64,000 nt of DNA. It comes from Pratylenchus scribneri. Taxonomy: Eukaryota; Nematoda; Chromadorea; Rhabditida; Pratylenchidae. Below the pieces are notes generated by a model, which ran no database searches, was not told the DNA's origin, and saw only the letters and a program-made list of their open reading frames with translations. The translations under genes and the position numbers were made by a program. Location of the stretch: contig JAQSEB010000012.1 of NCBI GenBank assembly GCA_030063045.1, positions 496,001-560,000 on the forward strand. The letters run 5' to 3'. Below, in pieces: positions 34,426-43,792 of the stretch (position 1 is its first letter; each line of letters opens with the position of its first letter).

Positions 34426-34430
34426 AAAAT
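34426..34430 (+). repeat. Target-site duplication AAAAT (right)
   Basis: Exact copy of 29545-29549, directly after the right LTR. Confidence 0.9.
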
Positions 34431-35540
34431 TGATAAAAAGAATAATGCTCGGACACATTTCCAAACTGTATGACCCATTGGGGCTTTTATGCCCGGCGAC
34501 TCTCCCAGTCAAGCTTCTCATCCGTGACCTTTGGGAAGACAAAAATGTCGGATGGGATACTCCGGTTTCTCCGGAAATCCAAGAAAAATGGACGGATTTG
34601 ATGTGCGATTGGGAAGGAATCGCAATAAAAGTCCCACGCTTTGCAGGAAAGGATGAATCGCAGAATGAACTGCATGTATTCTCAGATGCAAGTGCAGAGG
34701 CAATGGGCATTGCAATTTATTTGCGTACCATTAGCCAAGAAATCAGTTCCAATCTGATTTTTGGCAAAAGCCGTGTCCGCCCTGTGAAATTCCCCAAGAA
34801 TGAGAGCACTGCTCCAAGAATGGAGCTACAAGCCCTCACCATTGCCACGAAAATGGCCAAATTTGTACAAAAAGAATTGGAAATAAGTGATAAGCAAATC
34901 ACTCTATGGACCGATAGTACATGTACTATCGAAAGATTGAAAGGGAATGAAACAAAGGACAGATTTGTTGAGAATCGACTCAAACAAATCAAAGGAAATT
35001 GGCCGGTTCATCATGTTGCTGGAGAACAAAATCAAGCTGATTTGGCCAGCCGAGGCCTAAAACCTTTTGAATTGATTGAAAATTCACTATGGCTAAAAGG
35101 ACCAACATGGCTGGGAAAGGAGGCCAATGAATGGCCAAAGCCCATATTATGTTATGATCCAAAAGCAGAAAAGAAGGAAAAACCCGAGCCTCCGATCTGC
35201 GCATTCCCTGCCAATACGCCTGAGCCAGAATGGATTGTCGATTCATCGAGGCATTCTTCCTGGGAAAAATTGAAGAGAACTGTCGTTTTCATTCTACAGT
35301 TTCTCTCGCTTCTTTTCAAGACAAAGTCAAAATCCCAATGGATTGAACAGATCAAGCTTGAAAGGGGGAAAAAATAAATTCCAAAATTCCCACAGGGGAA
35401 GAATTGAAAGTGGCGGAAGGATTCTTGATTGAATCCGCTTAAAGGATCGATCCACCGTCAGGTGATGCACAAAAACACTTAAAGTTGTTTGAAAAAGACA
35501 GAATTTTAAGATGCCAAGGCAGAATTGCCGATAGTAATCA
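34431..35540 (+). pseudogene. pol: BEL/Pao RT end and RNase H of the outer element
   Basis: Resumes the pol frame interrupted at 29549. The SKLYDPLGLLCPATLPVK block is characteristic of Pao Pol (A17 region). RNase H degrades the RNA strand of the hybrid; all four catalytic acids are present in order: the Asp of HVFSDASAEA (34685 region), the Glu of APRMELQAL, the Asp of TLWTDST, and the Asp of NQADLASRG. A frameshift lies in the G5A6 run at 35364-35374; homologous reading continues one frame over to DRILRCQGRIAD, with a TAA at 35440-35442. At about 35540 homology stops abruptly, before the integrase domain, which is absent. Confidence 0.85.
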
Positions 35541-35735
35541 ATTGTTGCTCTTTCAGCAGACAATTCACTCAAAAATTTCAACCACAATTCATTTTTAGCT
35601 TCAAGCGTTTCGAGAATACTCTTCAATTTCTTTCCATTACCAATTACAATGGTTTTTTCCTCATCACTAATCTCTTCTTTCACCAAAATCAGTTCTGAAA
35701 CTGTAACATGTACTCTCAGCCTCTTCAAGGCCAAA
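35541..35735 (-). pseudogene. Inverted Gag-like fragment
   Basis: Right at the break in pol, the minus strand is open and reads KEEISDEEKTIVIGNGKKL and LETLEAKNELWLKFLSEL, a charged helical style like BEL Gag N-termini. The plus strand has no related coding. The orientation is opposite to everything around it, suggesting an inverted piece captured during a rearrangement that also removed the integrase. Confidence 0.4.
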
Positions 35736-35739
35736 TGAA

Positions 35740-36558
35740 ATGAAAAGTTTAGCAAGGATCCCTGTTGAAAACAGGTTGAAAAATGAATTGAAACCAAAGG
35801 ACTTGAAATTAATCTGTGATTTGAATTCGGATTTGAAATTGTCGAAAATAAATAAACGGAAGTCCGTTCGAAAAGTTAAAGAAATAATGATTTCAACTGA
35901 TAAGTTGGGATATGATGCCCCAATATTGATATTTTCAAGTTCAGTTGGAAAAGCAAAATCTTGGAATGGAAAATTTTGTCTAAAACATGAAACTGAATTG
36001 GAACCGGTTGTTAAAGAATGGTTTGATAAAACTATAAAAGTTCAATATTGTAGAGGAAATGAAAGTCAAAGTTCAGCAAGAAACAAGTTGATTGAAAAAA
36101 GTTCAATGAAATTTGAAGAAATACAAACCGTTCGAATAAATCAAAAGTTCATTTCGAAAAATATTATTGGAAAGGAAAAACAAAAAGAATTATTTGTGAA
36201 TTATTTGATTGAAAATCAAAATCGTTCAGAGAATGTTCTCAAATTTAAAGTTGAAAAACCAAATGATCAAAAACATTGGAAAAGTCCATTTTGGACAATT
36301 GAAAAGCCAAATAGTTGTTTTATTGAAATGAGAGTTTCGATTGAACCGAAAGTTGAAATCATATCATTAAAAATGATGAATGAAGTTTCAAAAGAGGAAA
36401 TTGTTGAAATGAACAAATATAATGTACTAGTATTGATTGTTGATGAAAACAAAGAATTAAAGTGTCTGAATTGGTTCATCCAATTAGAAAAGCAGGCGCA
36501 TTTGCCAGATAGCGATGATTATAATTCGTTCAATTGGAAAATGAGAAAAAAAAGTTGA
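35740..36558 (+). CDS. Unknown ORF, 272 codons, retrotransposon-derived
   Basis: ATG at 35740 to TGA at 36556-36558, uninterrupted, in moderately AT-rich coding. The protein is Lys/Glu/Asn-rich with hydrophobic strands (NVLVLIVDENKELKCLNWFI) and ends with an acidic patch PDSDDYNSFNW. It shares style and two short motifs with the inner element's second frame: (N-K-WKSP) in its middle and a DSDD patch near the end. It may be the same accessory protein from a related element. No known domain is recognised. It sits between the inverted Gag-like piece and the third LTR. Confidence 0.45.
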   Translation: MKSLARIPVENRLKNELKPKDLKLICDLNSDLKLSKINKRKSVRKVKEIMISTDKLGYDAPILIFSSSVGKAKSWNGKFCLKHETELEPVVKEWFDKTIKVQYCRGNESQSSARNKLIEKSSMKFEEIQTVRINQKFISKNIIGKEKQKELFVNYLIENQNRSENVLKFKVEKPNDQKHWKSPFWTIEKPNSCFIEMRVSIEPKVEIISLKMMNEVSKEEIVEMNKYNVLVLIVDENKELKCLNWFIQLEKQAHLPDSDDYNSFNWKMRKKS

Positions 36559-37051
36559 GGTTCATGACCAAAGTTGAAAAGAAAATGGAAAATTTGGAAA
36601 TGGAATTGAATTTTTTGGCCCGGGACTGAGCGATGAAGCTCGCTGTTTTTTGAATATTTTGTCTCGGATTCATATTTTCGTTTTAATTGTTCACGATTTG
36701 TTAAATAAATTGAATGGAGTTCGATGTACACTATTGTAACAATAATATGTTTGAGAAAATGATTTTCGTGAAATATTTTACACTGAAAAATTGTTCAAAA
36801 ACAAAGTGCCCAGTATCATTTGTTAGTGAAAGGAAGAAAAATATTCAACATGATGCAAATTGAACCGAAAATTAATGGACATTGAGCCACAAAATGATGG
36901 AATTCTACTTGAACAAAAATGGCAATGAAAGAATGCAACTATGCCAAATGGAATGAAATGCAATTCTTGGGCCAAATGAAATGAACAAAATCAGAAGAGA
37001 AGATGATGAAAATATATTGAAATTGATCATTTCTTCTTTTTGGCCCGGGAC
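36559..37051 (+). other. 3' untranslated part of the third element
   Basis: No long frame. It contains two copies of the 17-mer TTTTTGGCCCGGGACTG, at 36612-36628 and 37037-37053, each followed at once by a small hairpin (GAGC...GCTC and TCGT...ACGA). The second copy overlaps the start of the third LTR. Runs of GAAATGAA and ATGGAATGAAATG in between look like decayed purine tracts. Confidence 0.5.
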
Positions 37052-37569
37052 TGTCGTGGAAAACGATCTTATTATTCCTTTCTTTGAATAAGGATTTATT
37101 TTTCCCAATTCATTCTTCCCTTTTTGTACATGGAATTTGTTTTCCCACTTTCTCGACCCAATTGATGACTCATATATTTTCCATACTATTTGTGTTTTTG
37201 TGATCAATCATTATTCTTTCTGGAATGTTTTCCAAATAAGCTTATTGACACAAATAACACGCCCATTTTTGGAATGTTTTTGTCCAAAATACGCCCATTT
37301 TCTGGCCCTATATAAACCGAGGAATTTTGCCTAATTCTTCACTTCACTTGACTCCCAACTTCACTTGATTCCCACCTTCATTTTGACTATTCCCTTCCTT
37401 ACTCCATTGTTAGCTTGCGATCCCTTTTCCATTTATTTTGATTCGCTAAATATTTTTATTCGTGATAAAATTATTTAATTCGAATTTTCTTGTTGGAAAA
37501 GAAGGGGAAAAACGAGTCTAGGAATTGCCTTCCTTACTCATTCATTCCCTAAAGACCCATCTACCGACA
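37052..37569 (+). repeat. Third LTR, right edge uncertain
   Basis: Begins TGTCGTGGAAAACGATC after the GGCCCGGGAC word. A TATATAA box lies at 37309-37315 in a GC-richer context (GGCCCTATATAAACC). CCGACA at 37564-37569 would give TGTCG/CGACA ends like the inner LTR, but the envelope-like reading frame is already open from about 37510, so the true edge may lie up to 60 bases earlier. No target duplication was found, so the element is truncated or rearranged on its left side. Confidence 0.5.
37309..37315 (+). promoter_or_regulatory. TATA box of the third LTR
   Basis: TATATAA, preceded by GGCCC and followed by ACCGAGG, about 260 bases into the LTR. It is a canonical core-promoter arrangement for an LTR. 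Confidence 0.5.
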
Positions 37570-38195
37570 AAGCGGATTGTTTGACATATGGAAAACATTT
37601 GTCAAATATTCATGGGAAGCTAGAGCTTTTCGACACTCAAACGGGTGATCTAAAAGCAATACCCCACAGTTCGCTTCATCAATTACCCGAACAGCCAATT
37701 CTAGGAGGATTTAGCATAAATCCCCTTGTCTTCCATCAGCTCACACTGTTCAACTTATCATTCGAATTCCCAGGAATTAACATCAGTGAACATGAGCGGA
37801 TGAATGACTGGAAAAATCGGGAATTGAGGGAACAAAAGGCCGATGCTGAACCCTTAGTGGCACTTCCGCATGGACTCAAAGGCCAAATTGAGGAATTCTT
37901 TTGGGGATGGGTCCATTGGCTGTATAACCTCTGGGTTATAGCATGTTGCATTTATGCAACAGTTTTTATAATCCGTGACGTGGTTATCCCAATAGCGACT
38001 CTTTTGGTCATTACACCGGCATCGGCAACCCTGAGCACCTTTTTAGGCGGAATTAATTTGATTAATATGTTTAATCGGGAACAACCAGAAAGGGAGCCAA
38101 GAAATGCCAATAATAGACGGGTCCAATTAGCTATACCGGGAACGCCCCAAATGTCCATGCGACGTTTGGCGGCCATTTATGATGATGAAAATTGA
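37570..38195 (+). pseudogene. Envelope-like protein, C-terminal part
   Basis: Open to TGA at 38193-38195 with no start codon of its own; the frame is already open upstream in the LTR border. Counting from 37581: a polar ectodomain remnant with an N-glycosylation sequon (NIS, residue 67) and charged helix to about residue 105, a hydrophobic segment at 113-131 (YNLWVIACCIYATVFII), a second hydrophobic stretch at about 134-160, and a basic tail. One strong membrane anchor near the C-terminus just before the LTR is what env-carrying BEL elements of nematodes show. The N-terminal majority is missing. Confidence 0.5.
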
Positions 38196-38220
38196 GAGCT
38201 GGTAGGGACTTCCCCTGGAG
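38196..38220 (+). other. Purine-rich tract before the right-hand LTR
   Basis: GAGCTGGTAGGGACTTCCCCTGGAG follows the envelope-like stop. The purine-rich first half could be a degraded polypurine tract; the pyrimidine block before TGTCCCC is atypical. Confidence 0.35.
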
Positions 38221-38750
38221 TGTCCCCCCGAGTGTTGCGAATTCTCGCAACTTTTGCCCATTAAATTGGGCAAAAATAAAAATTAATAAAAATATAAAAT
38301 AAAAGAATAAATTCTGCAAAATTTGCAGAATTCAGCTCTCATCAATCAAATCGACCTTCCCGCCAATATCGCTGATTGCTGCCCCAATTTGCCCCAAATT
38401 CCGGCTGATATCCCTTTGTTTGTGCCTTCCCCCTCATCCGCCAAATGCTCTTCCCTTGTGCGTGTGCTTCTTCCCCTTCCCCAAACTGGCTGCCCCCTTG
38501 TGCAATGCCCGGCTGGCGCGACGCCCTCTTGCCCCCTTTTGCAAATCGTTTGTGATTTTGCGATGGATGAATGCCCGCCCAAAACTGCCTCTTTATAACT
38601 AACATAATTTCGATACATTTTCACCACTTTTACAATCATTTCCACAAATTGTCATTTCATAGTTGAGAAAAAGATAAAATTTATTAAAAAACCATTCAAC
38701 AATATTCAAAGCCTAAAACTAGGAAATTTATTTGATTATTTGAAAACTAA
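38221..38750 (+). repeat. Right-hand BEL LTR, diverged from the 5' LTR
   Basis: Begins TGTCCCCCCGAG. It aligns with 24777-25365 at many points: GCAACTTTTG, CAAAAATAAAA(A)TTAATAAA, CTGCAAAATTT, ATCAATCAAAT, GATGGATG, TTTCGATAC-ATT-TCACCA, GTCATTTCATAG and AAGCCTAA. Identity is only moderate, with large indels. A TATAA lies at 38594-38598. The two LTRs of one element start identical, so these two come from different subfamilies or a very old insertion. The right end is cut by the Gag remnant at about 38755. Confidence 0.55.
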
Positions 38751-38759
38751 ATCAAATAG

Positions 38760-39331
38760 GAACGATTGTGCGAAAAGTTTTTGGACCGGATGAACCCGGA
38801 AATATCTTTTTTGGTGAAATTGTCTGGATCCCATAGGATTTTGAAACAGCACGCAACAAAGCGATCGAAGTGGAAACCATGCTTGCCCTCAAACAAAAGG
38901 ACCGACAACTTTGGGCACTGAATGACAATGATCAAAGCAATGAGTTCCAGCAACAGCAAAATAATTTGCAAAATGAATTCGATCCTTTCCTTTCCAACAA
39001 TCAAACCCAATTCAATTCCGATTGGCCAGGCTCCAATCGAAACGCTTTTTCTCAAAATTTTCAAGCAAATAATTCAAATCAAAATTCACCACAGGAATTC
39101 AGCAGTGAGGACTTTTGCACACACTGCGGCCGAGGATCATTCAACAACAACGATTCCAGCACTGGAGAAAACTCCGGACAAAGCAATCACAACCAAATTT
39201 GGCAAAATCAGGAATGCGATTTTGACGTTCAAAATGGACATTCATTAAACCCAATAGACATGCAGCAGATTGCTGAGTTGGTCTCTCAGAAAATCAAGGC
39301 AGAATGGCAAATCCCTCACAATCACAAATGA
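38760..39331 (+). pseudogene. gag: Retrotransposon Gag remnant, different lineage
   Basis: From GAA at 38760 the frame reads RLCEKFLDRMNPEISFLVKL. After a frameshift near 38840 it continues FETARNKAIEVETMLALKQ, the C-terminal capsid pattern of Ty3/Gypsy-type Gags (L-P---------A---A--IE). Then comes an Asn/Gln-rich linker with a CTHC cluster, and a TGA at about 39329. It is directly fused to the truncated LTR, so it was joined by rearrangement or nested insertion. No pol follows. Confidence 0.5.
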
Positions 39332-40080
39332 TTCACATCCATGGCAATTCAAAGGCACCCAACTCAACATTTGCATTTTTCTACCCGCCGTTAGGTGGCT
39401 CCATTTCAAAATATGTTTTTTTCAGATCAACATCCAAGAATGACATTTGCTCTAAAACCATCAACTCAACAGCGGTTCATCCTCATTTTTGGCAGCAACC
39501 CATGCATCACTGCTAGTTTAACCGTTTTTCAAACCCATCCTACTTAAAAAATAATTTTAATTTTCCCAATTTCATGGACCATGGTGGCACAAATCAGTGT
39601 ATCGAAGTGGATGTCAGCAAACAATGTGCCAATGTGCTCAGAAGAATGGCCAAAATGATGGACAATGACACAAAAAAACAATCAATTAACATTTCAATTG
39701 CATTTTATTTGACTATTTGTTCATATTTTTCTTTTTTGTAATTTTTTTTGTATTCACTATGGACCATTCTTTTTCAAAATATTTTTTGTCTATCCTCATT
39801 TCACCTCTTCACAAATAATCAGCTGAAAGCCTTTGGAAAAATTCATTTTGGAAATTAGGATACTCAAAAAAAACATTTCTCACCAATTAGAAAACGGTTC
39901 CACAACACAAAATTACTTTCAAAACATTAAAAATTTTCCATTTCATTTTACAATTGGGCCAAAATATTTTGCTTCAAAATTGTGTCCCTAATCTTCCCTA
40001 GCGGACAGGAGATAAAAGGTCGCAACGCCAAAAGGCAAAATTGCCAGGCAAATTAATTTGAGGCCTTTACTATTGAGCCT
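39332..40080 (+). other. Retrotransposon-derived sequence without clear genes
   Basis: GC remains above background. Only short frames occur, for example MDHGGTNQCIEVDVSKQCAN at about 39570-39640, then T-rich sequence. GGACAGGAGATAAAAGG and GAGCCTGTCGGGGGAAG (40009-40093) look like purine tracts. No domain can be supported. Confidence 0.4.
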
Positions 40081-40625
40081 GTCGGGGGAAGCCTAAGGGG
40101 CCTTCAAAATTCAAAAATCAATTTTGGCCCAAACTGTTCAAAACAATTAGACAAAAAATCAACCCAAAAATAATTTTGTGATCGAGGGACCGGTCTTCGC
40201 GTCGGTTTGAGGTGTAAGGCATTGTTGCCTTATTCATTTCCAAATTAGCAATCCATAAAACCATCCAAAGTCCACAGCCATTCTCTTCTTCCCATCCATT
40301 CTCATCCACTTAATCATCTTTCCCCAAGACCATGTCCCAGCCATTATCCATCAATCCATTTCCCCTTCTCACCTTATTCTCGCCCCGCCTTATTTATTCC
40401 CTATTTAACTATGATGATTTCACCATTTTATTCGGAGTTGGAGGATGGAACAATAAACGGATGAAACTCTTCTTCTGGCCAGGGGAAGGGGAAAAGGGAA
40501 TGGGGAAAATCAACAACTTCATCGACCGGGAGTCTTTATCCAAGTCCTAATTTCCCCAATTATCCCAGCATCCTTCCACTCCCAAAATGAGGGGCCTCAG
40601 CACTCGCTGGGGGCGCCCGACCCTC
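40081..40625 (+). repeat. Possible LTR remnant at the island's right edge
   Basis: TGTCGGGGGAAGCC at about 40080 opens a C-rich segment like the other LTRs of the island, with a TATTTATTCCCTATTTAACTA core-promoter-like stretch near 40391 and AATAAACGG at about 40452. It ends near GGGCGCCCGACCC (40611-40623), whose CCCGAC mirrors the GTCGGG at the start. Beyond this, composition falls at once to the A/T background. It has no partner copy in the window, so the call rests on composition and ends only. Confidence 0.3.
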
Positions 40626-42477
40626 GTTTCTCTACCAATAGTTCAATAATCAATTATTTAGAATATTTAAAAATTTTCAAAATTAATTTTAATAAAATAT
40701 TAAATTTATATCAATAATAAATTTAATTTCTCAAATATTATATAAAACTGCAAAAATTAAGCGGAAGAAATATTATAATTATGATTAAAATCTTATTTAG
40801 AATTTTTACAAAAGAAATTTTTTTAATGGAAATAAATTGGAGATGTTCATTATCTTATGATTAAACAAAATATTAAAAAATAAATCTTAAACCTAAATTT
40901 GTTTATTTATTTAAGCTAGTTACATATTCATATTAGTTTGACTTATTCAAATTCTTCTAAAGCAGATAGTATTTCCTTTAAAAAATTTTTAAATTTATAC
41001 AAAACAAAACACAAATAATCACCAAAAATATTTAATATCCATCTTTTTTTATAATCTTTTGATTTATAAAGTTTTTATTTCTTTTATTTTTAATATTATT
41101 TTAACGATAAAATTTATAAGCACATAAAATATTTACATTTACAATTCTCAAAAAATACAAATTTTTTTATTTTATTGTATATTAAAACTAATATTTTAAG
41201 GTAGAATGGAAAAATTTATATATTTTAAATTTTTACTGTAAAAAATTAGAAATGTAATTGATATCAAATATATTATTTATAAATATAATATAAGAAAAAA
41301 TTAAGTTAATTGTTCATAATAAAATTCCAAAAAAACATTTATAATTAATTTATAAATGATATTAAGTAATATATAATAAATTCATCAAAAAATAATTCAA
41401 ATAAATTGATGAAAGAAAAATTAATTATTTATCTGAAAATTCATAAATGTAAGAATAAAAAATATTCTAATTAATAAATGGATTGGATTAGAATCAAAAA
41501 TATTCTTCTGTTGAATTAAGAACTTTAAAAATTAAATATAAGATAAAAGTAATTTGATAGAAAATAAAGCAAAACGCAGAGTGTGGTAATATAATTGTAT
41601 AAATGAAATATTATCAAGAAAATAAAAAATAATTTAAAAAAATATTTAAATTTTAATACTATATCAAAGAAAAATATAATGTTTTGCCTTTTTCCGATAA
41701 TTAAACTCTATAAAAGGCAAGGGAAAAATGATGCAAATAAAAAGACTAATGTTTACAAATCGATATTGGATAGATTTAATTAATTTACATTTATTAAAAA
41801 AATATAAAATTATAGGAATTAAATAAAAACCAGCCGAAGGGAGCATAATCATTAATATATTTAAAATTACTTCCATTGTAATAAAATAAAAAGTTAACTT
41901 AAAAAATAATAATCTTTATTTTACCATTATGAAATTTGTAAATAAATTCAAAGAAAACTTAACCATCAATAAATTTTAAAAAAATAAAAAATATTCTACG
42001 TAAATAAATAAAAATGATAAGATAAATTTGAAAATAAATTTAAAAATTTTAACTCAAATAATAAATGATAATTATAATAGAAAGAAATAAAAAATTTATT
42101 TAAAAAAATTATCCTAAATATATAATTTATTTTCTTGAATCCTGAACAATAATGAAGAATATTTATAAGGGGATAAGGATGTAATTTAGGTCCTAAATAC
42201 TTAAAAAGTTTTTTAAAAATGAATTAAATATATAAAATTTAATGTTTTCTTTCTAAATTTATAAAGAAATTATTTTAAAATGAAAAAAAAAGTCAAAAAT
42301 TTAAAAAAATATGAATAAGTAAGATCAAAGAAAAATTAAAAAAATAATTGTAATTAAAAATTTTGAAAAATTAATTTAAAAATGTTGTTCATTGCTACGG
42401 TTCTATATGTCCTTAAAAAGACGGATTAAAAGCGTATGATAATCATTGAATTCGTTAACCTTATTTAATTATTTTAG
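40626..42477. other. AT-rich non-coding background
   Basis: Low-complexity A/T DNA. A patch at 42383-42435 is open on plus in two frames (LLRFYMSLKRRIKS before a donor-like GTATGA) and might be an exon upstream of 42478. Nothing else is supported. Confidence 0.5.
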
Positions 42478-42554
42478 ATTTAGATTGCGAATGCAGAAAA
42501 AGTACAATTGCTACGGATGCAGCAGATGATGTAGAGCATTTCGTGGTTGCCTCC
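42478..42554 (+). other. Exon with strong splice-like borders
   Basis: Acceptor-like TTAATTATTTTAG, 77 bases of higher GC, and donor-like GTATGT. The open frame (two leading bases, then 25 codons) reads LDCECRKSTIATDAADDV followed by EHFVVAS. The borders are close to nematode splice consensus. The segment might belong to a gene whose other exons lie across AT-rich introns. Protein family not recognised. Confidence 0.45.
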
Positions 42555-43690
42555 GTATGTTTACATCAATAATTAAAAAAACACCTTTTTTTCAGAAATT
42601 GGGTTTGATTTATGAAAAATTCATTTGGAAACAATATTACAAAATTAATCAACCATTGACGAAATATATAATGGGTCAAAAATTTTTAAAAATAAATTTT
42701 GGCTAAGCATCTGAACCAAATGAATTAATACCCCAAATAAAATATATTTTTAAAAAAGGGCTTTATTTGATTCAATTAAAATTGATTTATAAAAATCATT
42801 AAAATATATAATCAAGCGATAAATAATTTGAAATAAAAAAAAATAAATTTAATAAAATAATAATTTATTAATAAATTTCCCATATTAAAGAACATATAAA
42901 AATATTTTACTAATTAAATATAATTAATTTATTGGTAATAGTGAGCCAAGTTTTAATATGGATATAAATAAATATTTCAAATAGAAAGGAGATTTGATAA
43001 TGTATTTTTTTTGTCAAATTTGTTAATTTTTTATAAATTTTCTTTTCCAAAAAACCTTAAATTTAATAAAATTTTAACAAATGAAAAATATGCCTCAAAC
43101 TTTCTCGGCCTAGGCAATGGTTCATTTGGCAACAAAGGCATAAGTTTAGATCTGTGAACAGATTTGAAAGAAAAGACTATGCATTGTTTTTAAAATAAAA
43201 GATCTTATTAATTTAATAATTGTAAAATGAATAATCGTAAATAATCTGATTAAAAAATAGAATTAAAATTTGAAAATTTAAAAAAGAAGTAAAATATTAA
43301 TTTTTATTAAATAAAAAAATTTTTATATATTCCCTACATTTAATTTATTTCATTATCTTAATAATTTTCAAAATTTTATATAAATTTTTAAAAAAATTAT
43401 TATTTTTTATTATAAAAACAATGATTACTGAGTAAATAAATTAAAATTTGCTTCAAAATTAATCTTTTTAAATAAATTTTTAATAAAAATAAATTGCTAA
43501 ATATAAAAAAATGAATGAAAATAATATATTAAAAATAATAATATAAAATATTTCTAATATATTTCAAATGAAAATATTTTTGCAATGAAATAAAAATTAA
43601 TAAAAAAAAATAAAATGATTTTTATAAAATTAATGGATTTTTAAATTTCTAAAAAATCTCCAATTAATTAATTATATTGTTTTAAAAAAA
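42555..43690. other. AT-rich background with one island
   Basis: A/T DNA except 43080-43157, where the plus strand reads YASNFLGLGNGSFGNKGISL and stops at TGA. This glycine-rich patch is protein-like but unassigned. Confidence 0.4.
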
Positions 43691-43792
43691 GGAGCCAGCT
43701 CCGGTTCTGGTGTCGAAAAAACAGAAGCCAACTCCGGTCCTGGTGCCGATCCCGCCTTAATAAATTCTCTTTTGGAAAACTATGAATATTGA
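43691..43792 (+). other. Terminal-exon-like island with a repeated motif
   Basis: An open frame of 33 codons to TGA, containing two copies of a 33-base unit (GAGCCAGCTCCGGTTCTGGT and GAAGCCAACTCCGGTCCTGG) that encode a Ser/Gly-rich motif (ASSGSG, ANSGPG). It ends PALINSLLENYEY. It could be the C-terminal exon of a low-complexity protein. The repeat also keeps another frame open (Pro/Val-rich), so the frame choice is not certain. Confidence 0.35.

Noticed and set aside
38800..38830. Second PBS after the right-hand LTR (TTTTTTGGTGAAATTG)
   Set aside because: It resembles the 5' PBS region but lies inside a Gag-like reading frame and lacks the ACCCCG continuation.
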